From the NCBI GenBank assembly GCA_039810885.1, contig JBDHXV010000062.1:1-12713 (forward strand): DNA of 12,713 bases, in the 5' to 3' direction. Of the stretch, positions 6,891-12,713 are shown in pieces (the stretch's first letter is position 1; every line of letters begins with the position of its first letter). The notes under the pieces are model-generated. The model did no database searches. It had not been told where the DNA came from and was given only the letters and a program-made list of their open reading frames with translations. Position numbers and translations under genes: made by a program. Source of the stretch: BJGO01 sp039810885 (GTDB taxonomy: Bacteria; Bacteroidota; Bacteroidia; Chitinophagales; UBA10324).

Positions 6891-7628
6891 ATGTTCAACA
6901 AAAATAATTTAAGCTTTATTACTTTTTGCTACGCCTTATCCCTATTACTCCAACCGGTATATGCGCAGACCAGTTGTAAGTTGGGGGGGGCTTATTTTAA
7001 ATCCTATATTACAGATACAAAGAATATTGCTGTTGCTCCATTGCATTGGAAACCGCAACAGTATATTGCTGCAGCATTGATAACCGGAGGCATTATTGCG
7101 TTGACACAATATGATGAATCTATTTCAAGTTGGGTACAACAAAATAAAACGGATGCTACAGGGGAGATAACAAAATTCTTAAAGCCGCTTGGTAACGACT
7201 TAGTTGTCTTAGGAGGTAGTGCCGGAATATATGCGCTCGGAGCTTTAACGCATCAGGAGAAAACGAGTTGTATAGGATTGCAAAACTTTAAAGCTGTACT
7301 TATTTCTTCCGCATTCATTTTTGGAATAAAGCATTTAACACATCGAGCCAGACCTTATATGTATCTGGGTAGTAAGGAATGGGAGATGTGGAGTAACGAC
7401 TGGGAATATACCTCATTCCCATCCGGGCACTCAACCTTTGCATTCACGACAGCCACAACATTCACGAGCATATCCAATAAAAAGATTGTCCCCATAATCG
7501 CCTATACCTTGGCAGCCTCAGTTGCCCTATCTCGAATTCATGATAACAGACATTGGCCGAGCGATGTTCTTGCTGGTGCCGCCATTGGTACGGCCTTCTC
7601 CTTAACCATAAACCGAAGTTTTAAATAA
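6891..7628 (+). CDS. PAP2-family phosphatase, exported/membrane
   Basis: This 245-residue phosphatase of the PAP2 (type 2 phosphatidic acid phosphatase) superfamily probably dephosphorylates lipid phosphates or isoprenoid diphosphates at the periplasmic face. It has a signal peptide (residues 1-25, VYA-Q). The full three-part active site is present: KHLTHRARP (Lys147, Arg154), PSGH (177-180, His180), and SRIHDNRHWPSD (Arg215, nucleophile His221, Asp225). Hydrophobic segments at about 58-71, 104-117, 132-145, 200-212 and 227-236 suggest a membrane-embedded core. A run of eight G residues (6983-6990) encodes L31-A34 just after the signal peptide and could mutate by slippage. ATG is at 6891, 17 nt from the divergent NUDIX start. 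recQ follows 29 nt downstream on the same strand, so the two are probably cotranscribed. Substrate is not determinable; undecaprenyl-diphosphate recycling is one possibility. Confidence 0.92.
   Translation: MFNKNNLSFITFCYALSLLLQPVYAQTSCKLGGAYFKSYITDTKNIAVAPLHWKPQQYIAAALITGGIIALTQYDESISSWVQQNKTDATGEITKFLKPLGNDLVVLGGSAGIYALGALTHQEKTSCIGLQNFKAVLISSAFIFGIKHLTHRARPYMYLGSKEWEMWSNDWEYTSFPSGHSTFAFTTATTFTSISNKKIVPIIAYTLAASVALSRIHDNRHWPSDVLAGAAIGTAFSLTINRSFK
6983..6990 (+). repeat. G8 homopolymer inside the PAP2 gene
   Basis: Eight consecutive G lie within codons 31-34, in DNA that is otherwise A/T-leaning. A gain or loss of one base would shift the frame right after the signal peptide and abolish the phosphatase, so the tract is a candidate slippage (phase-variation) site. 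The reading frame is intact as given. Confidence 0.6.
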
Positions 7629-7657
7629 CCTATTGTCATAGTATCTTACGCGCTCTA

Positions 7658-9562
7658 ATGACCGCACAAGAGATATTATTAAAATATTGGGGGTTTAACC
7701 AGTTTCGTAGCATGCAGGACGAAATCATCGCTTCGGTGATAGAGGGCCACGATACGCTTGCACTCATGCCAACCGGCGGCGGCAAATCTATTTGCTATCA
7801 GATTCCGGCACTGATGAAACCCGGGCTGTGTATTGTGGTATCTCCGCTCATTTCCTTGATTAAGGATCAGGTAGAACAATTGCGAAAACGTAAGATTGCA
7901 GCGGGGGCTTTATTCTCAGGGATGAGCATGCGCGAGATGGATATTACACTACAAGAGGCGATTGATGGAAAGATTAAATTTCTGTATGTCTCACCGGAGC
8001 GACTGGGTACAGAGCAATTTCAGCACCGCATTTCTAATGCCGATGTGTGTCTGATTGCCATTGATGAAGCACATTGCATCTCGCAGTGGGGTTATGACTT
8101 TCGCCCGGCCTATCTTCGAATTGCAGAAATAAGAAGCATTATCAAAGAGTGCCCTGTTATTGCACTCACGGCAACAGCCATACCTTCGGTGCAAGGAGAT
8201 ATTGTTGACAAACTTCGATTTCGAAATGGAAAAGTATTTATAAAAAGTTTTATTCGCCCGAATCTGAGTTATGCTGTGCTATATGAGGAAAATAAACTGA
8301 ATCGTGTGGTTTCCATGTTGCAAAAGAAAAGTGGATCCGCACTGGTGTTTGTTGGCACCAGACGGAGAACAAAGGAAGTAAGCGACTTCTTATTGCAGCA
8401 TAAAATCAGTGCTTCATACTATCATGCAGGGTTAACCTCTGAGGAACGTAACAGACGACAAAAAGATTGGATTGAAAACAGAATACGAGTGATGGTTTGC
8501 ACAAATGCTTTCGGAATGGGCATAGATAAGCCGGATGTTCGAATGGTGATTCATTATGAGCCACCGCAAAATCCTGAATCTTATTTTCAAGAAGCGGGCC
8601 GCGCAGGACGCGATGGAAAAAAAGCTTTTGCCATTTGTCTCTATGACCGTGCAGACATTATAGCCATGCAAGAACGAGTACAAACACAGTTTCCCTCCGA
8701 GAAAGAAATTAAAATGGTGTATCATGTTTTATCGGGCTACACTCAAGTTGCCATTGGTAGTGGGCTAGGCGTGAGCTTTGATTTAGATATGCAATCCTTT
8801 TGTAAAAAATATGACTTGCCGCTTATCCCTACATTGAATGCATTGAAGACACTGGAACTGGAGGGCTATATTTCTTTATCGGATGCCATTTTAATTCCAT
8901 CTCGTGTGATGATTGTAGTTAATAGGGAGCAACTCTATCGCTTACAGGTGCAAAATCCGCGTGCCGAGCCATTCATTACGGCGTTACTTCGTATGTATGG
9001 AGGAATATTTGATCATTACACAACTATCTTTGAGCGTGATATAGCTTCGCACCTAAACACATCAACACTAACAGTCGAGAAGGCGTTAAAGGCTTTACAC
9101 CAACAAGATTATATTGATTACGTTCCGGCCACAGATAAGCCGCAAATTACATACACCTCTCCGCGAAGAGATACGCAGGACTTACATATTGACACCTTTC
9201 TCCTCAAAAAAAGAAAAGAATCTTTTCAACTGCGAACCGATGCGATGATACATTATTTAGAGACTAAATGGAAGTGTCGCACTCAGATGCTCTTGCAATA
9301 TTTTGGTGAAGACGAAAACTATCGTTGCGGGATATGTGATGCCTGTTTGCGCCGCCATGAATTGGATGTGAGTGATATGGAATTTGAAAATATAGTTGGA
9401 GCAATTAAGCGAGTTCTTTTACAAGAATCAATAACACAACAAGCACTTATCGATATCTTATCTAACATCCCGAAAGAAAAGGTGGGTACGTCGGTCCGTT
9501 GGCTGTTAGACACTAATCTCATACGAGAAGACGAAAGCGGGATTTTATATTGGATAACATGA
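7658..9562 (+). CDS. recQ: RecQ-family ATP-dependent DNA helicase, short Bacteroidota form
   Basis: This is a 634-residue superfamily 2 helicase of the RecQ family, a 3'-5' unwinding enzyme for recombination and replication-fork repair. It shows the RecQ motif 0 (GFNQFRSMQ, Gln20), Walker A TGGGKS at 39-44 and SPLISLIKDQ at 63-72. Motif II is DEAH at 137-140, continuing into the RecQ aromatic loop CISQWGYDFRPAY, and motif VI is QEAGRAGRDG at 311-320. The zinc module uses Cys540, 557, 560 and 563 with C-x16-C-x2-C-x2-C spacing, the same as in E. coli RecQ. In E. coli the zinc module follows lobe 2 directly, whereas here about 200 residues intervene. HRDC is absent; about 70 residues after the zinc module look like a small winged helix. 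ATG is at 7658. The TGA overlaps the next gene's ATG by 4 nt. Confidence 0.94.
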   Translation: MTAQEILLKYWGFNQFRSMQDEIIASVIEGHDTLALMPTGGGKSICYQIPALMKPGLCIVVSPLISLIKDQVEQLRKRKIAAGALFSGMSMREMDITLQEAIDGKIKFLYVSPERLGTEQFQHRISNADVCLIAIDEAHCISQWGYDFRPAYLRIAEIRSIIKECPVIALTATAIPSVQGDIVDKLRFRNGKVFIKSFIRPNLSYAVLYEENKLNRVVSMLQKKSGSALVFVGTRRRTKEVSDFLLQHKISASYYHAGLTSEERNRRQKDWIENRIRVMVCTNAFGMGIDKPDVRMVIHYEPPQNPESYFQEAGRAGRDGKKAFAICLYDRADIIAMQERVQTQFPSEKEIKMVYHVLSGYTQVAIGSGLGVSFDLDMQSFCKKYDLPLIPTLNALKTLELEGYISLSDAILIPSRVMIVVNREQLYRLQVQNPRAEPFITALLRMYGGIFDHYTTIFERDIASHLNTSTLTVEKALKALHQQDYIDYVPATDKPQITYTSPRRDTQDLHIDTFLLKKRKESFQLRTDAMIHYLETKWKCRTQMLLQYFGEDENYRCGICDACLRRHELDVSDMEFENIVGAIKRVLLQESITQQALIDILSNIPKEKVGTSVRWLLDTNLIREDESGILYWIT

Positions 9563-10641
9563 CGAAGGTTTTATTTACAGTGAGCAATGATTTGAATACC
9601 GATCAGCGAATGAACCGGATTTGCAAAACCTTGCATGAGCAAGGTTTTGATGTTTATCTTATCGGACGCAAACGAAAAAGTTCACAACCACTGCCTCAAA
9701 AGCAATATAAACAAGTGAGGCTCTCCCTATTTTTTGAACGAGGCAAACTATTTTATATCGAATTACAGATTCGCCTATTCTTTTATCTTTTGTTCCATTC
9801 TTTTGACATGGTCTGCGGAATAGATTTAGACACAATACTGCCTTGTTATTTTATTTCAAGAATAAAAGGAGGAAAGTGTTATTATGATGCACATGAACTT
9901 TTTACTGAAGTGCCTGAGGTTGTGCGCCGGCCTATGGTTAGGAGCATTTGGTTGAGAATAGAACGATTTATTTGTCATAGCAAGTCTATTGTAAAATATA
10001 CGGTTAGCCAATCTGTGGCAGACGAATTGGGTAAACGCTACGGCTGCTCTTTTTCTATTATCCGTAATATGCCGGATTACAAATCAATTACGACACAAGC
10101 AGATGAAAATATCGTGCTATATCGAGGTGCCGTTAATGAAGGGCGAGGCCTTGAAATGCTGATAGAAGCTATGAAATGTATTGATGCTCAGCTTACAATT
10201 GCCGGAGATGGCGATATTACGCCTTTATTAAAGGAACTTGCTGTACAACATGGAGTAGAGAATAAAATACGATTCACCGGTTATTTGAGACCCGCTGAAT
10301 TAGATCGCGTGTCGAGTAAGGCACGTATTGGCGTTAACCTACTGGAACAAAAGAGTCTAAATTATTATTATTCGTTAGCAAACAAATTCTTTGATTATGT
10401 ACATTTAGAAATTCCTCAGGTCTGTATGAACTTTCCCGAATATAAAAGAATGAATGAGCTACATAGGGTAGCCATACTTATTGATGAGCTCACTGTCGAA
10501 GCCATTGCAGCAGCCATCAACAAGTTATTGACAGAGACTATAGTATATAAGCAGATGCAGGAACAGTGTAAGATTGCAGCAAAAGAATGGAACTGGCATA
10601 TCGAGCAACGAAAACTTATTGAACTTTATCGGTTAAGCTGA
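9559..10641 (+). CDS. GT-B fold glycosyltransferase (GT4-like)
   Basis: This glycosyltransferase of about 360 residues with GT-B architecture probably transfers a sugar from an activated nucleotide sugar onto an envelope glycan or lipid. The acceptor and sugar are unknown. The N-terminal half begins with a Rossmann-type strand (KVLFTVSNDL) and contains YDAHELFTEVPEV near 109-121. The C-terminal half has YRGAVNEGRGLEMLIEAM near 188-205, IAGDGD, and NYYYSLANKFFDYVH near 268-282, in the position where GT4 enzymes have the donor-binding acidic motif. I chose the ATG at 9559 over the in-frame TTG at 9550: it makes an ATGA overlap with the recQ stop, a standard coupling arrangement, and begins directly at the first beta strand. 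The stop overlaps the next glycosyltransferase's ATG by 1 nt (TGATG). The pair likely acts in the same pathway. Confidence 0.86.
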   Translation: MTKVLFTVSNDLNTDQRMNRICKTLHEQGFDVYLIGRKRKSSQPLPQKQYKQVRLSLFFERGKLFYIELQIRLFFYLLFHSFDMVCGIDLDTILPCYFISRIKGGKCYYDAHELFTEVPEVVRRPMVRSIWLRIERFICHSKSIVKYTVSQSVADELGKRYGCSFSIIRNMPDYKSITTQADENIVLYRGAVNEGRGLEMLIEAMKCIDAQLTIAGDGDITPLLKELAVQHGVENKIRFTGYLRPAELDRVSSKARIGVNLLEQKSLNYYYSLANKFFDYVHLEIPQVCMNFPEYKRMNELHRVAILIDELTVEAIAAAINKLLTETIVYKQMQEQCKIAAKEWNWHIEQRKLIELYRLS

Positions 10642-11759
10642 TGCGACTACACGTCATATCATTCAATATTCCTTACCCACCGGATTATGGCGGAGTGATA
10701 GATGTATATTATAAGCTAAAAGCACTACATAATTTGGATGTCAAGATTGTATTACATTGCTTTGAGTATGGTCGTAAAGAGCAACCAGAGCTGAATGAAA
10801 TTTGCGAAAGGGTTTATTATTATCATCGTGATTATAGTTTAAGAGATTTTTCAAGCTTGACTCCTTTTATCGTGAAATCAAGAAAATCATCTGAGCTGTT
10901 AAAAAACCTTTCTTACGATAAGGATCCGATTTTATTTGAGGGGCTACATACATGCTATTATCTTGGGCATCCGGATTTGAAAGACAGATATAAACTAGTG
11001 CGTATGCATAATGTTGAGTCGGACTACTATAAAGCACTTGGAGGAAACGAACGAAACATCATGCGGAAATTTTATTTCTACACAGAATCTCTGAAGTTGA
11101 ATTATTATGAAAAGATATTAAAACATGCAAATGCAATCTTGCCGATATCTACTCACGACTACGAGTTGTTTAAACAACGTTACACGAATGTAACTTACTT
11201 ACCCGCATTTCACCCGAATGAGGAGATCCAATCCTTATTAGGAAAGGGAGAATATGTTTTGTTTCATGGTAATTTGTCGGTTAATGAAAATAATCAGGCT
11301 GCCGTTTGGCTAACAGCACGTGTCTTTAGTGGGTTGAACGTTCCTGTTATCATTGCGGGCTCGCAACCTTCGACCACCTTGCAAAATATGGTTACGCAGT
11401 ATAAACATATTCGACTCATTGCCAATCCGTCACAAGGTGAGATGCTTGAGTTAATTCGTAAAGCACACATTCATGTACTCCCTACATTTCAAGACACCGG
11501 CATTAAGCTGAAGTTGTTGAATGCCTTGTTTATGGGGCGTTTCGTAATTGTAAATCCATTGATGGTCCAACAAACAGGGCTGGAACGTTTATGCATTGTC
11601 AACGAAACAGCAGATGAGATGAAACGTGCAATTGAATACAACATGCAAAAAGAATTTACACAAGAAGATATTAACTTGCGTCGTATGTACTTAGAAAAAG
11701 AGTTTACGAATAAAGCTAATGCGGCAAAGCTTATACAATGCTTGCAGCCATCTCAGTGA
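10641..11759 (+). CDS. GT-B fold glycosyltransferase (GT4-like), second of pair
   Basis: This 372-residue protein has the outline of a retaining GT-B glycosyltransferase. The N-terminus MRLHVISFNIPYPPDYGG resembles the donor/acceptor cleft opening of GT4 enzymes, with the Tyr-Gly-Gly loop. RMHNVESDYY lies at 121-130, FHGNLSVNENNQA near 208-220 at the start of the second domain, followed by IIAGSQP. DTGIKLKLLNALFMG at about 285-299 corresponds to the nucleotide-sugar-binding region, where many family members have an ExxxxxxxE pair; here the acidic residues are not in the classical arrangement. ATG at 10641 overlaps the previous gene's TGA by 1 nt, so translation is probably coupled. The last 29 nt (11731-11759) overlap the 3' end of the convergent ftsE. 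Exact sugar specificity cannot be read. Confidence 0.83.
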   Translation: MRLHVISFNIPYPPDYGGVIDVYYKLKALHNLDVKIVLHCFEYGRKEQPELNEICERVYYYHRDYSLRDFSSLTPFIVKSRKSSELLKNLSYDKDPILFEGLHTCYYLGHPDLKDRYKLVRMHNVESDYYKALGGNERNIMRKFYFYTESLKLNYYEKILKHANAILPISTHDYELFKQRYTNVTYLPAFHPNEEIQSLLGKGEYVLFHGNLSVNENNQAAVWLTARVFSGLNVPVIIAGSQPSTTLQNMVTQYKHIRLIANPSQGEMLELIRKAHIHVLPTFQDTGIKLKLLNALFMGRFVIVNPLMVQQTGLERLCIVNETADEMKRAIEYNMQKEFTQEDINLRRMYLEKEFTNKANAAKLIQCLQPSQ

Positions 11760-12417
11760 TGCGTCCTTGTTCACATAGTAGCGTTCGCTCGGGATACTTT
11801 TTTATAGTAAGATAATCATGAGAAGCCATTAAAATGGCTGTGCCGTTTTGCTTAGAAAGATCGCGAAGTAGTTGCAACGTTTCATCCGATGTCTCCGGAT
11901 CCAGGTTGCCCGTAGGCTCATCGGCAAGGATAACCTCCGGATTATTTAATAAGGCACGTGCAATAACTACGCGCTGCTGCTCTCCACCCGAAAGCTCGTG
12001 AGGCATTTTAAATCCTTTAGTATTTAACCCGACAGAATCCAAGACTTCATCTACACGCTTATCAACTTTTGATCTGTCCTTCCATCCTGTTGCTTTCAAC
12101 ACAAAGCGAAGGTTGTCATTTACACTACGATCGGTCAATAGCTGAAAGTCCTGAAATATAATGCCTAGTTTACGTCGTAGATAAGGGAGTGTCTTAAACT
12201 TCATTTGTCTTAGATCAAAGCCCGAAACCAGTACAGAGCCGGATGCCGGAAGAGTTTCACCGTATAGCATTTTCAAGATGCTACTCTTGCCACTCCCGGT
12301 TTTGCCAACAAGGTAAACAAATTCATGCCGCGCAACTTCAAAACTGACGTTATTAACCACTAGGCTATCTCCTTGATAGGCGCTGGCATTTTGAACTTTG
12401 ATAACAGGGGTTTCCAT
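11731..12417 (-). CDS. ftsE: FtsE-type cell-division ABC ATPase
   Basis: FtsE is the cytoplasmic ATPase that pairs with membrane protein FtsX and controls septal peptidoglycan hydrolases. The 228-residue protein has a complete nucleotide-binding domain: Walker A GKTGSGKS (38-45), Q-loop Gln89 in IIFQDFQLL, signature LSGGEQQR (142-149), Walker B with VILADEPTGNLD (162-173, catalytic Glu167) and H-loop His200 in MASHD. The IFQDFQLL and DEPTGNLD forms and the short length fit FtsE well, though it falls within the wider LolD/MacB-like group. No ftsX is present within the window, so the FtsE call rests on sequence alone. ATG is at 12415-12417, 4 nt after the small upstream gene, so the two are likely cotranscribed. 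The 3' end overlaps the convergent glycosyltransferase gene by 29 nt. Confidence 0.82.
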   Translation of the reverse strand: METPVIKVQNASAYQGDSLVVNNVSFEVARHEFVYLVGKTGSGKSSILKMLYGETLPASGSVLVSGFDLRQMKFKTLPYLRRKLGIIFQDFQLLTDRSVNDNLRFVLKATGWKDRSKVDKRVDEVLDSVGLNTKGFKMPHELSGGEQQRVVIARALLNNPEVILADEPTGNLDPETSDETLQLLRDLSKQNGTAILMASHDYLTIKKYPERTLLCEQGRITEMAASIV

Positions 12418-12421
12418 TTTA

Positions 12422-12625
12422 CTATAAATCTATTTTTTGAATTTTACCGTAAGGCAACTCAGCAATAATTTTTTTTAATTGTTCTTCTTTATCTGCTAAT
12501 CCGATTTTAGCTAATGCACCTTCAGGTCGGTCTGCACGAAAGTATGCCAGTAAGGTAAACTCTTCATCTCGAATTTGAACATAATCGGGAATCTTAACTT
12601 TGCCTTCAATTTTTAAGACATACAT
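12422..12625 (-). CDS. Small conserved-looking protein of unknown function, upstream of ftsE
   Basis: This 67-residue protein has no function I can assign. It begins MYVLKIEGKVKIPDYVQIRD and ends LPYGKIQKIDL, with alternating hydrophobic residues suggesting a small beta-rich fold with one helix (about residues 34-55, including LADKEEQLKKIIAEL). It has no signal peptide, membrane segment or cysteine motif, so it is probably cytoplasmic. The ATG at 12623-12625 is chosen over an in-frame GTG at 12689-12691: the extra 22 residues look like untranslated AT-rich sequence, and the core fold begins at the ATG. The TAG stop is 4 nt before the ftsE start, so it is probably expressed with ftsE. I recall similar small proteins next to ftsE in other Bacteroidota, which is memory and not a search result. 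Confidence 0.72.
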   Translation of the reverse strand: MYVLKIEGKVKIPDYVQIRDEEFTLLAYFRADRPEGALAKIGLADKEEQLKKIIAELPYGKIQKIDL

Positions 12626-12713
12626 GAAAGAAAATAAAATTTTCGTAAAGCTATACTGCACTTGACAATTCAGTGAATGTGTTACCAACACGATGTTATT
12701 ATTTTCAGAAAAA

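Noticed and set aside
9550..9558. TTG start for the first glycosyltransferase
   Set aside because: The ATG three codons later gives a standard ATGA overlap with recQ and begins at the first core strand.
7658..11759. RecQ plus neighbours as an antiphage defence island
   Set aside because: The helicase has ordinary housekeeping RecQ motifs, and its neighbours are a lipid phosphatase and glycosyltransferases. There is no nuclease, effector or restriction gene, and no sign of integration.
11954..11961. GCACGTGC palindrome, possible parS core
   Set aside because: The palindrome stops at 8 bp, lies inside ftsE codons, and the flanks do not resemble the 16-bp parS consensus. No better parS-like site was found.
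12626..12691. N-terminal extension of the small gene from a GTG at 12691
   Set aside because: The extra 22 residues look like translated non-coding sequence, and the compact protein begins at the ATG at 12625.

Overview
The window reads as ordinary, gene-dense chromosome of a Bacteroidota bacterium, most likely near the Chitinophagales/Sphingobacteriales. That placement rests on gene content and order: a parA-parB-DUF5683-dapB-lepB run, a bshC gene for bacillithiol, a RecQ with the Bacteroidota short architecture, moderately AT-rich DNA, and promoter-like sites resembling the phylum's TAnnTTTG -7 element. I see no mobile element, CRISPR array, tRNA or rRNA.

Layout. (1) Positions 1-494 (+) hold the 3' end of bshC. 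(2) Positions 491-4598 (-) form one compact block transcribed parA > parB > DUF5683 membrane protein > dapB > lepB, with spacings of -8, +4, -4 and +39 nt. (3) Positions 4599-4800 are the only sizeable intergenic gap (202 nt). It carries a parA promoter candidate, a perfect DnaA-box match (TTATACACA), an inverted repeat, and a promoter candidate placed so that the rightward gene may be leaderless. (4) Positions 4801-6423 (+) encode an orphan family-5 substrate-binding lipoprotein. (5) Positions 6424-6873 (-) encode a NUDIX hydrolase. (6) Positions 6891-11759 (+) are a tight four-gene cluster: PAP2 phosphatase, short RecQ helicase, and two GT-B glycosyltransferases, with gaps of +29, -4 and -1 nt. 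(7) Positions 11731-12625 (-) hold a 67-residue protein of unknown function followed by an FtsE-type ABC ATPase.

How the genes fit together. The left block couples chromosome partitioning (ParA/ParB) with lysine/diaminopimelate synthesis (DapB) and secretion (LepB), linked by an uncharacterised membrane protein. The right block joins a lipid-phosphate phosphatase and two glycosyltransferases, suggesting an envelope glycan or glycolipid role, with a DNA helicase embedded between them. FtsE belongs to division and cell-wall hydrolase control.

I did not find a convincing undescribed system. The points most worth a second look are a G8 tract just after the PAP2 signal peptide, the DnaA-box/inverted-repeat region upstream of parA, convergent gene ends that abut or overlap at all three junctions, the RecQ with about 200 residues between helicase lobe 2 and the zinc module, and the small unknown gene ahead of ftsE.
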